From NCBI GenBank assembly GCA_963704855.1, contig CAVPHY010000028.1, positions 248,001 through 312,000 of the forward strand: a stretch of 64,000 nucleotides of DNA, written 5' to 3'. Position 1 is the first letter of the stretch; each line of letters begins with the position of its first letter. This DNA is from SZUA-36 sp963704855 (GTDB taxonomy: Bacteria > Pseudomonadota > Gammaproteobacteria > Xanthomonadales > SZUA-36). The notes under the pieces are model-generated. The model worked only from the letters and a program-made list of their open reading frames with translations, was not told the DNA's origin and did no database searches. Both the position numbers and the translations under genes were made by a program. This document shows positions 1-8,900 of this stretch, one piece after another.

Positions 1-546
1 TTGCCCTGTCCGCTTTTCATTCCGCCCGTGACCCGCTCAGCTGATATTGCGGTGCAGGAAGAACGGACTTCTCAGGAACAGGTTGCGGCGCTTGACGCCG
101 AGCTCATGGCTGGCCTTGGTGAATACGATGAAAGACTGCTGCGGGAACAGGAAAGGGTAAAAGCGGCGGCGCCTAATAATAACTCAGGTTCCGGCGGAAA
201 CGGCGCCGGTCTTGGTGGTGAAGGTGACGGTGCCGGCAATGAAGGCGATGGTGCGGATGATGCACAAGGCACTGCGGATGGCCAAAGCCGCAACAGCGGC
301 GGTGTTGCGGGCGATAGTTCCGAAAGCGCAACAAGCGGTGGCCAGCGTGGTGGCGGGCCTGTCGATGGCAGTGAACGTTCCGGTGACGCGGGCGACGATA
401 GCGACCAACCGGCGGATGTCGGGGACGGCAGTGATGACGATGTCGTCGCGCGCCAGTTACGCGAAGCCGCAGAGAAAGAAACTGATCCGGAGCTGAAAGC
501 CAAACTTTGGGAAGAGTACCGCAGGTACAAACGGGGAATAGATTGA
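1..546 (+). CDS. Hypothetical acidic low-complexity protein, 5' truncated by window edge
   Basis: The frame is open from the left edge, so the real start is probably outside the window and the first TTG is arbitrary. About 180 residues are visible. Residues ~60-145 are a Gly/Asp/Ser/Glu-rich stretch without obvious fold. The last 40 residues form a charged helix containing ETDPELKAKLWEEYRRYK, which looks like the conserved part. It ends 10 bases before a lipoprotein gene on the same strand and probably opens, or lies within, the TPR/PEGA/MotA/VWA operon. I recognise no enzyme motif. A flexible linker or scaffold in the envelope is possible, but this is a guess. Confidence 0.6.
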   Translation: MPCPLFIPPVTRSADIAVQEERTSQEQVAALDAELMAGLGEYDERLLREQERVKAAAPNNNSGSGGNGAGLGGEGDGAGNEGDGADDAQGTADGQSRNSGGVAGDSSESATSGGQRGGGPVDGSERSGDAGDDSDQPADVGDGSDDDVVARQLREAAEKETDPELKAKLWEEYRRYKRGID

Positions 547-556
547 GCAGACATCG

Positions 557-1754
557 ATGAAGAAGAGTTTGTATTTAATAGCAATCCTGTCCCTGATTTT
601 GCTGTCGGCCTGCACCACCCCGGGTGGGCGCCGCAATATCGAAGGTCCGGTGCCCATCGATTTGTCCCGGTCAGAATTGCCAGAAAACCAGTTGTTAAAT
701 GTATCCATCGAAGTGTTCGAACCGGGTACGCTGCCCGAGGACGAAAAGGAAGCCAATGGTTTGTCCATGGATATCCGCAAGGCGGAGGCCCGCTACATGC
801 CGGAGCAGTTACGCGCAACCATGGAGAAAACCGGCTACTGGGGTGCCGTACGGGTTGTTCCGCGTGGAGCGACGGGTGGTGAGTTAATCATTTCCGGGAC
901 CATCCTTCAATCCAACGGCCTGCAACTTGACCTGGAAATTACGGCCCGGGATGCCAGCGGACACCAGTGGTTTAGCCGGCAATACCGGGATGGTGTTGAG
1001 GCTGTCGTTTTACCAGGCTGGTGAGGTTTCAGGGGAGGCTTTCCAGCCGCTTTACAACACCATTGCAAACCACCTCGCCAGCTACCTGAGAGAACTCACC
1101 GCCGATGAAATTTCACGCATTCGCCGTGTTGCAGAAATGCGTTTCGCAACCGATATTGCCCCCGAGACGTTTTCCGGTTACCTGGATATCGACGAGGCGG
1201 GTCAGTACAAGGTCGTCCACCTGCCCAGTTATGACGACCCGATGTACGCGCGCGTAAAAGCCATCCATGAACGCGACCTGATGATGATCGATACGCTGAA
1301 TGGACACTTTGATAATTTTTATCGTGAAATGCAGGTACCCTATACCGAATGGCGCAAGGCACGCAGCGATGAAGCCGAAAAACAGAAAGAACTGGAAAAG
1401 GCCGCTTTGAACCGTACCCTGCTGGGTGTTGCTTCGATTGTCGGCGCGATTTTTATCGGTGTGGCGGCCCCCGAGTACAACGCGGGGCTCGACACTTTAA
1501 CTGATGTCATGGTGGTCGGCGGGGCGGCTGCGATCCAATCAGGTATGGATAAACGTTCCGAGGCCGCGATACACCGCGAATCCATCGAGGAGCTCGGTGT
1601 GTCGTTCTCGTCGGAGGCGCAGCCGCTGGTGGTTGACATCGAGGGCAAGACCGTTGAACTGACAGGTTCCGCCGAAGCGCAATACGGGCAGTGGCGGAAA
1701 CTCCTGGGGCAGATTTATGCAAACGAGACCGGTCTTCCCGGATCCGACGACTGA
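557..1754 (+). CDS. Envelope lipoprotein, apparent frameshift near base 1010
   Basis: The start at 557 gives a clear lipoprotein signal: Lys-Lys, a hydrophobic core and the lipobox LLSACT. The first frame stops at 1024 after about 155 residues, while a coherent continuation (GEAFQPLYNTIANHL onward) runs in the +1 frame to 1754. Removing one T from the TTTT run near 1008-1011 would join them as a protein of about 398 residues. The C-terminal half has a hydrophobic stretch around bases 1420-1465 (LLGVASIVGAIFIGVAAP), then a glycine-rich segment. The next gene starts 9 bases downstream. It is either a sequencing or assembly indel or a broken gene. The specific function is unknown; the operon suggests an outer-membrane component of the envelope system. 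Confidence 0.65.
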
Positions 1755-1762
1755 CTCCCTCA

Positions 1763-3245
1763 ATGACTACTGATGAGCGGCCCTCAGCAGGTATCCCGGG
1801 GCCCGGGTTACAGCCGCCCGGGAGCCATCTGCAAGCAGGCGAAAGCAAAACCGGCCAGCATGGCATGGTCTGGCTCGCCCTGGCATTTGTCATTGTCCTC
1901 GGTCTGCTCGTGTTACTGGTACTGCCGAAAATGGTCTCCGGAACCGCTGACGAAGGTGTGGGCCAACCGACCACGCCGGTGGTCGCCGGCGTACCGAAAT
2001 CAGCCGGGCAGGAGCCAGCGAGCTCACGCAGCGAAGCCGAACGGGCCCTGCAGGATTTTCTGCACACACGCGCACGCCTGGAACTTGCAAACGTAACAGC
2101 CTGGGGCGAGCCGGAGTGGAGCGCTGCAGTCGAGGGGGCGGACCGCGGTAACAGTCATTTCAGTCAACGCCAGTTTGCTATGGCCGCGGAAACATTCAAG
2201 ACTGCATCGGGCTTATTGCTGCAGCTCGAGTCCGAACGTGAGCAGCGGCTGGCGGCGGCTATCGGCGCCGGCTGGAAGGCATTGGAGGCCGATGATAGCG
2301 CTGGTGCCATTGGCTACTTTGAAACGGCGAAGGCGATCGATGCCGGCAGCCTCGACGCGCTTGACGGTCTCGAGCGGGCGCGGGTCCGGCCGGACTTGCT
2401 GCGCCTGATGGCGGATGGTGATATGTCCCGCTCCAACCAGGACCTGTCGGCAGCCCAGGCGGCCTACCGTGATGCAATTGTTCTTGACGGGGCCTATGAG
2501 CCGGCAGAGCTTGCTTTGCGAAATGTCACCGAAGAAATCAACGAGCTGGCATTCAGGGACGCCATGAGCCGTGCACTCCGTGCATTGCAGGCGGAGCAAA
2601 TCGAGACGGCTGAAAAAGCGCTACGGCAGGCAGCCAGCCTCAAGCCGGATGCGGAGGTGGTGCGCAACACGCAACAGGAACTTGCGCAGACTAAGCAAAA
2701 GTTATGGCTGGCCACCCAGCGCCAGGCGGTTGCAGCCGCCGAGTCAGGTGAGGATTGGCCCGCTGCAGTGGCGATCTACCGCGAGGTCCTGGCGCGTATG
2801 CCCCAGGCCGCCTTTGCGCGGCAGGGCCTGGAGTTTGCCCAGGATCGTGAGCGTCTGCATCAGCAACTGGACCACTATCTGCAGGATCCGACGCGGGTCT
2901 ATTCCGAGCAGCCACGTGCCAATGCTGAACAACTGCTGGCAGTCGGTTGCCAATCCACCCGTGGCCGAACCCCGCCTGGCGGATAAAATCCGCCGACTAC
3001 AGTTCCTGATCGTTGAAGCAACCACACCCCGGATCGTGACCCTGAAATCCGATGGGCTGACCAGTGTGCAGATCTATCATGTCGGCCGCCTTGGCCAGTT
3101 TATCAGCCAACAGCTGGAACTGCGCCCGGGAACCTACACGGTGGTCGGTTCGCGGCCGGGTTACCGTGATGTACGCCATACCCTCACGGTGAAACCCGGA
3201 GCAGAGCAGCCGTCCCTGGAAATCCGTTGTGAGGAAACGGTTTGA
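1763..3245 (+). CDS. Membrane-anchored TPR protein with PEGA-like C-terminus, apparent frameshift near 2950
   Basis: I chose the ATG at 1763, 9 bases after the preceding stop. Residues ~35-56 form one membrane span (VWLALAFVIVLGLLVLLVL). A long alpha-helical TPR-like region follows, with alternating Ala/Glu/Leu helices typical of a protein-interaction solenoid. The first frame ends at 2986 with an unnatural tail. The +1 frame continues naturally (NPPVAEPRLADKIRRL) and ends in a beta-rich PEGA-like domain containing PGTYTVVGSRPGYRDV. One surplus base near 2944-2950 explains the break. The stop overlaps the next start (TTGA). The role is inferred to be a periplasmic scaffold of the cluster. Confidence 0.65.
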
Positions 3246-5650
3246 AACGGGTTTTCTTTATCGATACTGCCAACGGCACACGCCGCCTCAACGAGGCGGA
3301 TTTTCCCTTGAGCGTGGGTGGGGACGGGTCGGATGTCGTTTTTGAGGAAGTTTCGATCGGTACTGTCGTGGCCCACATCGCCCTGTCCGGCGGTCATGCC
3401 TACATACAACCAGCCAGTACGGACATCGAGCTGTTTCATAACCATGAGTACATCAATACATCGGCTTGGCTCAAGTCCGGCGACCGGGTACAACTCGGTG
3501 ACCGCATACTTTGCTGGGATGTTAAAGGTGACCAGGTCTTTGTAAAAGTCAGGTCCGTCGAAGACACCCAGGAATTACAGCCTCCGCTGGTGCCTCCACC
3601 CGGTGATGAAGACGGGCAGGATACCCAGGTCATTCCCGTCGTGACAGCGACCGTCTCACCGGTGAGACACCGCAGGCTGCGGAACCTGGTCATCGCTTTG
3701 TTTGCCCTGCTGTCCATGGTGGCCCTGTTCGTTCTGTTTGCGACCCCACTAGAGGTCAGTGTCAGCCCCGGCGCCGAAAAGCTGTCGGTTACAGGTTTCC
3801 CGCCACCCGTCCCGATGGGCCGTAAAAAGCTGGTGGTGCCGGGCAGCTACACGGTGAGGGCGTCACGGCAGGGCTACCAGCCTCTCGAGCAGGAGATCGA
3901 AGTCCCATCGGGCAGTTTCCAGTCTTTCCATTTCGAGTTGAAGGAACTGCCCGGCCGCTTGCAAATCCGGGTCGACCCGGTCGTGCCGGTCAGGGTTACG
4001 GTGGAAGGGGCCGGGATGCAGGTTGATGCGGATAACATCGTCTTGCTGGAGCGTGGCCTGCAACGGCTGACGATTGAAACCGACCGCTACCTCACCGAGA
4101 CGCTGGAACTGGATATCAGCGGCTTTGGCGCGTTGCAGGAGCACCGTGTTTCGCTGCAGCCTGCCTGGGCGCAGGTCCAGCTGGAAAGCGAACCCGCTGG
4201 CGCGGCAGTTTCGGTTGACGGAGAAACCCTCGGTTTGACACCGTTGCTGGCCGAGATCATACAGGGCGAGCGTACCATCGAGCTGTCGCTTCAAGGGTAT
4301 AAAACGGCACGGTTAGCAACCGAAGTGGTGGCCGGAACCACGCCGGTACTGGATGTTTTCAGACTGGAGCCCAATGACGGCCGCCTGGTACTGGCAAGCA
4401 GGCCGGAAGGGGCTACAGTCAGTGTTGATGGCACGTTCTACGGCGTCACACCCGTTAACCTGGTGCTGGCTTCCGGAATCTTCCATCAGCTTCGGCTCAG
4501 CCGGCCGGGTTATCAAACCCACGAGAGTAAGATAAGCCTCCGGCCGGATGAGGAGCAGCAACTCACGGTGGAAATGACACCCGAGTTCGGTATTGTCTTT
4601 GCAAGTTCCAAGCCCGCCGATGCCAGCCTGGCAGTGGACGGGCAAGCGGCGGGCAGCGGCACCCAGCGCCTGCGTCTGACCACCCGGCCACATGAGCTGA
4701 CATTCAGTAAAGCGGGCTACCTGTCGCAGACAGTCAAGGTCACACCTCGTGTCGACACGAGCCAGAATGTCGATATTGCCCTGAAAACTCTGTCCCAGGT
4801 CAAGGTCGAAGCAAGACCGGCCGTCCTGCGTACGGCAGGCGGACAGGAGATGCGTTTACTGGAACCCAAAGGCAGCTTTCAAATGGGTGCGTCACGCCGC
4901 GAGGCCGGCCGGCGTGCTAATGAAAGCCTGCGCCTGGTTGAAATTACCCGGCCGTACTACCTGTCAGTCAACGAGGTCAGCAATGCCGAATACCGTTTAT
5001 TTGCTGCCGCACACAATTCCGGCTCGGCCGAGGGTGTTTCACTCAACACTGACAGGCAACCCGTTGTCGGTGTCAGTTGGGACGATGCGGCGCGTTACTG
5101 CAACTGGCTCAGCGAGAAAGACAAGCTGACACCGGCGTATATTGAAACCGATGGGCGCATGGAATGGTTACCCGGGGTCAATAATGGATACCGCCTGCCC
5201 ACCGAGGCCGAGTGGGTTTACGCGGCAAGGGTTGCCGGGCGCGGCGAAGCGGCTCGTTACCCCTGGGGTGATGGATACCCGCCAAAGGCCGTTGCCGGTA
5301 ATTTTGCGGATGCGCAGATTGCCGATACCTTGGCCAACGTGGTGACGGGCTATAATGACGGTTACCGGGCTTCGGCGCCGGTGGGCAGTTTCACAGCGCA
5401 ACCGCCCGGTTTCCATGATATCGGAGGTAACGTGGCGGAATGGATCAATGATTTTTACGCGGTTTACCCGGGTCAGTCGCAACAACTCGTCAGGGATCCT
5501 ACCGGGCCTTCCGGCGGCGATCATCACGTTGTGCGGGATTCAAGCTGGCGCGATGGAAGTATTACCGAGTTGCGCCTGAGCTATCGTGATTACAGCCGTG
5601 GAGCGCGTGACAACCTCGGCTTCCGGATTGCACGTTATGCAGATGAATAG
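3242..5650 (+). CDS. FHA-like / transmembrane / PEGA-repeat / SUMF1-like (pseudo-FGE) protein
   Basis: This 802-residue protein uses a TTG start that overlaps the previous stop. Residues ~1-105 resemble an FHA-type beta-sandwich. Residues ~140-165 form one membrane helix (LVIALFALLSMVALFVLF). Several PEGA modules follow, with the signatures PAGAAVSVDGETLG, PEGATVSVDGTFYG and a third degenerate copy. The last ~260 residues form a formylglycine-generating-enzyme fold (GSFQMGAS, RLPTEAEW, PWGDGYPP, GGNVAEW, LGFRIAR). The catalytic cysteine pair of true FGE is absent: where FGE has RGGS..C this protein has RDSSW. A binding or scaffold role in the periplasm is more likely than sulfatase activation. 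The FHA-like part would be cytoplasmic. Confidence 0.85.
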   Translation: MKRVFFIDTANGTRRLNEADFPLSVGGDGSDVVFEEVSIGTVVAHIALSGGHAYIQPASTDIELFHNHEYINTSAWLKSGDRVQLGDRILCWDVKGDQVFVKVRSVEDTQELQPPLVPPPGDEDGQDTQVIPVVTATVSPVRHRRLRNLVIALFALLSMVALFVLFATPLEVSVSPGAEKLSVTGFPPPVPMGRKKLVVPGSYTVRASRQGYQPLEQEIEVPSGSFQSFHFELKELPGRLQIRVDPVVPVRVTVEGAGMQVDADNIVLLERGLQRLTIETDRYLTETLELDISGFGALQEHRVSLQPAWAQVQLESEPAGAAVSVDGETLGLTPLLAEIIQGERTIELSLQGYKTARLATEVVAGTTPVLDVFRLEPNDGRLVLASRPEGATVSVDGTFYGVTPVNLVLASGIFHQLRLSRPGYQTHESKISLRPDEEQQLTVEMTPEFGIVFASSKPADASLAVDGQAAGSGTQRLRLTTRPHELTFSKAGYLSQTVKVTPRVDTSQNVDIALKTLSQVKVEARPAVLRTAGGQEMRLLEPKGSFQMGASRREAGRRANESLRLVEITRPYYLSVNEVSNAEYRLFAAAHNSGSAEGVSLNTDRQPVVGVSWDDAARYCNWLSEKDKLTPAYIETDGRMEWLPGVNNGYRLPTEAEWVYAARVAGRGEAARYPWGDGYPPKAVAGNFADAQIADTLANVVTGYNDGYRASAPVGSFTAQPPGFHDIGGNVAEWINDFYAVYPGQSQQLVRDPTGPSGGDHHVVRDSSWRDGSITELRLSYRDYSRGARDNLGFRIARYADE

Positions 5651-5936
5651 ACAGGCTTACCTGGGGCTGATCCTGTTGCTTGTACTGGCAGCAGTTTCCA
5701 TGTCCGTTTTTACGGCAGAAGCGCAAAGCCAGGCGCCCGCCACGGCAAAGCCCGCGCTGTCAACCGAGGAGCGTCCGGAAACACCAGGTACGGCAGGCGA
5801 CGCCGTTCCCAAGCCGCAGCAGGCTGCGGAGGAAATACCGCCCGCGAGCGGTGCCGCCCCCCAGCCGATCAAACCGTTCAAACCCACTGAAAAAATTGAG
5901 GCCGACAGCGCGGTGTCGTTCCCGATCGACATATAA
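5637..5936 (+). CDS. Small secreted Pro/Ala-rich protein
   Basis: The gene encodes about 99 residues. Starts at 5637 or 5643 are equally possible and both overlap the preceding stop at 5648-5650. A hydrophobic signal peptide (LGLILLLVLAAVSMSVF) is followed by AEAQSQAP, a plausible cleavage region. The rest is an extended Pro/Glu/Ala chain with a conserved-looking end (PIKPFKPTEKIEADSAVSFPIDI shortened to its core PFKPTEKIEADS). It sits 11 bases before the MotA/TolQ-like gene. No enzymatic motif is visible. It may be a periplasmic linker, or an accessory subunit of the neighbouring channel complex. Confidence 0.6.
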   Translation: MQMNRQAYLGLILLLVLAAVSMSVFTAEAQSQAPATAKPALSTEERPETPGTAGDAVPKPQQAAEEIPPASGAAPQPIKPFKPTEKIEADSAVSFPIDI

Positions 5937-5947
5937 GCGGCAGAATA

Positions 5948-6742
5948 ATGAAAAAAACGCTTCCAACAGAACTCATCTACAACATCTTCTCGCTGCTGAT
6001 CGCGTTTATCCTGGTGCACAGTATTTATGTCACCCTGGTGCGACCGCAGGCCAATGCTTTTATTGAACAGGAAACGGCCATCGTAATGGCTGACCCGGAC
6101 CACGTACCACAGCGGTCCTTTTTCGTGGTCATCAAGGACTATGAGCAGGAAACCTGTTTCGTGCTGATGCTGTGGGCATTTGCCCTGCTGGGCTACAAGG
6201 GTCGGGACGCCTACCGGCAGCAGAAACTGCTCGAGCAGGATCTGTTGCAACTGCCCGGCAGCTTGCCCATCGGGCCGGAGGACACGCGCGAAATTGCACA
6301 GCGTATTGCTGCTTTGCCGGGCCATTTGCACGACTGGTTTTTGCCGAGGGCACTGCTCACCGCGATCGAACGGTTTGCGGCGACACGCAATGTGCAGGAC
6401 GTTTCGACCGCAGCCCGCGCCATCTGCGAATCGGAGGGCGAACGCATGGAAACCGAACTCTCGATTATCCGCTATATCGCCTGGGCCATCCCCTCGGTCG
6501 GCTTTATCGGCACGGTACGCGGTATCGGCGATGCGCTCGGCCAGGCACATCGCGCGGTGGAAGGGGATATCACCGGTGTTACCGCAAGCCTTGGTGTGGC
6601 GTTCAATTCGACCTTCATTGCCCTTGTCATCAGTATCGTATTGATGTTCTTCGTTCACCAGGTGCAGTTGATGCAGGAACGCCTGGTGCTGGACAGCGAA
6701 CGTTACGTCGACAGCTGGTTGATCCGCCGTTTGAAGAGCTGA
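5948..6742 (+). CDS. MotA/TolQ/ExbB-like proton-channel family protein
   Basis: The protein has 264 residues and about four hydrophobic segments: residues ~9-32, ~60-75, ~172-190 and ~210-235. The last two contain the family pattern: WAIPSVGFIGTVRGIG, then TASLGVAFNSTFIALVISIVLMFF with small residues and Thr lining the helix. In TolQ, ExbB and MotA these helices surround the TM of a TolR/ExbD/MotB partner and use the proton motive force. No classical tolR, exbD or motB is adjacent. Instead the next two genes encode VWA proteins with a single N-terminal TM helix that could replace it (inference). The spacing to the next gene is one base. Confidence 0.88.
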   Translation: MKKTLPTELIYNIFSLLIAFILVHSIYVTLVRPQANAFIEQETAIVMADPDHVPQRSFFVVIKDYEQETCFVLMLWAFALLGYKGRDAYRQQKLLEQDLLQLPGSLPIGPEDTREIAQRIAALPGHLHDWFLPRALLTAIERFAATRNVQDVSTAARAICESEGERMETELSIIRYIAWAIPSVGFIGTVRGIGDALGQAHRAVEGDITGVTASLGVAFNSTFIALVISIVLMFFVHQVQLMQERLVLDSERYVDSWLIRRLKS

Positions 6743-6743
6743 C

Positions 6744-7835
6744 GTGGCACGCCGCAAAGTCTCACCGTTCTCGCTGTCGTTCCTCGACATCATGTTTTGC
6801 GGTTTTGGCGCGGTGGTCTTACTGGTGCTCGTGCTCAACCATGATACGGTCAAATCGCGCGAGGAGATTTTCACCGACCTGCGGGCCGAGGCCGTGCGTC
6901 TCGAGAAGGAAGTTCTGATCGGTGAGGAAAACCTGGTCGAGGCGCGTAATAGCCTCACGGCCACGGAAAAAGAAATCGTGCTGATGCAGGGTCAGTCCGA
7001 GCGCGTCATAGAGACGATCCGGGAGCTGGATATCGAGATTGCCAGGATGTCGAATGATACCCTCGCCAGCCGCGAGCACGTCAACCAGCTGAGCAGCGAC
7101 CTCAAGTCTCTGGACAAGGTGCAGAAACGGCTCGGTGCCGCCGTTGAGGCAGATCGTGATGCCGGTGTAAAAGTACGTGAGTTCAAGGGTGAGGGCGATC
7201 GTCAATACCTGACCGGGCTGAAGATGGGCGGGAAGCACATCCTGATCCTGGTGGACGCATCGGCCAGTATGCTGGATGAAACCATCATCAACGTCATCCG
7301 CCGAAGGAATCTTGACGCGGCCAGCCGAATCAGTGCACCCAAGTGGCAGCGGACCCTGAAAACAGCAAACTGGCTGGTCAGTAACCTGCCGAACAATACG
7401 GCGTTTCAGCTGTACAGTTTTAACACCCGCGCGAGTGCGGCCCTTGCCGGTACGGATGGCAAGTGGCTGCGTACGTCGCAACGCACGGATGTCGACGGCG
7501 CAATCAGCGCCCTGCACCAGGTAGCGCCGGAAGGAGGGACCAGTCTGTACCATGCGTTTACGGCTGCAAAATCGCTGTCACCGCCACCGGACAATATCCT
7601 GCTGATCACCGATGGCCTGCCAACCCAGGGGCGCAGCAAGCCTCTTTCTACCACCGTTTCGGCCGACAAAAGACTGGATCATTTCGAACAGGCCGCCAAG
7701 CTGCTGGACGGGAGAATCCCGGTCAATACCATCCTGCTACCGATGGAGGGGGATGCCTGGGCCGCCGCTGCATTCTGGCAGCTTGCGATCAACAGCGAAG
7801 GTTCCTTCATGACACCCTCCAGGGACTGGCCATGA
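6744..7835 (+). CDS. VWA-domain protein with TolR/ExbD-like N-terminal membrane anchor (copy 1)
   Basis: A GTG start at 6744 lies directly after the channel gene. Residues ~9-32 form the motif SFLDIMFCGFGAVVLLVLV, a short cytoplasmic tail plus one TM helix resembling ExbD/TolR in position. Residues ~45-140 are coiled coil. A von Willebrand A domain follows, with an intact MIDAS signature DASAS (HILILVDASASM) and later segments LLITDGLPTQG and INSEGSF. The length is 363 residues. The stop overlaps the start of the second VWA gene (ATGA), showing translational coupling. It is inferred to be the metal-dependent adhesion or stator partner of the MotA-like channel. Confidence 0.85.
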   Translation: MARRKVSPFSLSFLDIMFCGFGAVVLLVLVLNHDTVKSREEIFTDLRAEAVRLEKEVLIGEENLVEARNSLTATEKEIVLMQGQSERVIETIRELDIEIARMSNDTLASREHVNQLSSDLKSLDKVQKRLGAAVEADRDAGVKVREFKGEGDRQYLTGLKMGGKHILILVDASASMLDETIINVIRRRNLDAASRISAPKWQRTLKTANWLVSNLPNNTAFQLYSFNTRASAALAGTDGKWLRTSQRTDVDGAISALHQVAPEGGTSLYHAFTAAKSLSPPPDNILLITDGLPTQGRSKPLSTTVSADKRLDHFEQAAKLLDGRIPVNTILLPMEGDAWAAAAFWQLAINSEGSFMTPSRDWP

Positions 7836-8837
7836 GCAAGCGCAAACGCCGTGAAGTGGATATCTTCAATATGTCCTTCCTGGATGTTGTCTCCTGCGGT
7901 TTCGGCGCCATTATCCTGCTGCTGGTTATCATCCAGATCTCCGAGCCGCGGGTCATCCAGCAACTGGCCGTGGATCTCACTGGCCTGGTTGAACGGCTGG
8001 AACAGGAGATTTATCGTATCCGCGGTGAGACCACGGTGCTTGAACCGTGACCTGATCAAAAGCAGGAACAGCTTTCTACTGCACCGGGAAAAGCTCGCAC
8101 GTCTCAAGGGTGACCTGTCGGTGGTACGTGGTGAGCACCACGCGACCGAGAACGAACTTGAGACACAGAGCATTATCGAAAAACAACTGGCCACTGCCCA
8201 GCAAAGCCTCAGTGACGAGGTGAAACGTCTAAATGGAATGAATGTCCGCAGGCCACCCGACGCTGCCATAGGTGGTGTTCCCGTCGACAGCGAGTACATC
8301 CTGTTCATCATCGACACCTCGGGCTCCATGGGGCAGGGAGCCTGGGGTCTGGTGTTGAAAAAAGTCAGTGAGATTCTCGATATTTACCCACGGGTCAAGG
8401 GTATCCAGGTCATGAACGACATGGGTGATTACATGTATTCCCAGTACCAGGGCAAGTGGATTCCGGACACGCCCGCGCGTCGCGCGGCCATCATCAACCG
8501 GCTGTCGAGCTGGTTTCCTTTTTCAAATTCAAGCCCCGTGGAAGGTATCGAGGCCGCCATAAAGCGGTTTCACGCCAAGGATAAGAAAATCAGTCTGTAC
8601 GTGCTGGGTGATGATTTCGCCAGCGGCTCGATCCAGGCCGTTATCGACACGGTCGACAGGCTCAACAGTGCCGACAGTTCGGGTAATCGAAGGGTCCGTA
8701 TCCATACCGTGGGCTTCCCGGTGCAGTTCACCGGCAACCGTCTTTCAATCAATGCCGTGCGATATGCGGCATTGATGCGCAAACTGGCCGAGGACAATGG
8801 CGGAAGTTTCGTGGGCCTGAACAGCGTCAGGCCGTGA
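7832..8837 (+). CDS. VWA-domain protein with TolR-like anchor (copy 2), apparent frameshift near 8040
   Basis: The ATG at 7832 gives MSKRKRREVDIFNMSFLDVV and then CGFGAIILLLVIIQ, the same anchor motif as copy 1. This frame stops at 8050. The +1 frame carries the rest: a coiled coil and a VWA domain with MIDAS DTSGSMG and a later LYVLGDDFASGS, ending at 8837. Deleting one T at GTGCTTGAAC (8037-8046) restores an open frame of about 334 residues. It ends 8 bases before a perfect GGGGTCAGG palindrome, so the operon probably finishes here. It could be real decay or a consensus error, and two other genes of this operon show the same sign of shift. Confidence 0.7.
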
Positions 8838-8845
8838 TTGTGAAA

Positions 8846-8877
8846 ATGGGGTCAGGTTCAATTGAACCTGACCCCAT
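8846..8877. repeat. Perfect 32-bp palindrome, GGGGTCAGG repeat family (copy D)
   Basis: The two 16-base arms atggggtcaggttcaa and ttgaacctgaccccat are exact reverse complements with no loop. The arms share the ggggtcagg core with the repeats at 12318, 13727 and 15763. The element lies between the convergent VWA and malic-enzyme genes, so it may also help end transcription, but no T-tract follows. Confidence 0.8.
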
Positions 8878-8900
8878 CACGGGTCCGATAAGCCCTGGTT

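Noticed and set aside
72..818. Long minus-strand open frame opposite the first two genes
   Set aside because: It is Ser/Pro-rich shadow coding opposite GC-rich low-complexity DNA, with no Shine-Dalgarno and no domain; the plus strand has the lipoprotein signal.
4800..5650. Sulfatase-activating formylglycine-generating enzyme activity
   Set aside because: The catalytic cysteine pair is missing and no sulfatase gene is near; only the fold is supported.
5657..6964. 435-codon minus-strand frame across the MotA-like gene
   Set aside because: It runs antisense to a gene with clear TM helices and family motifs and to the small secreted protein; it has no recognisable domain.
5948..8837. Zorya-type defence system based on the MotA-like gene
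   Set aside because: Zorya needs a ZorB MotB-like/OmpA protein and helicase or nuclease components; none are here.
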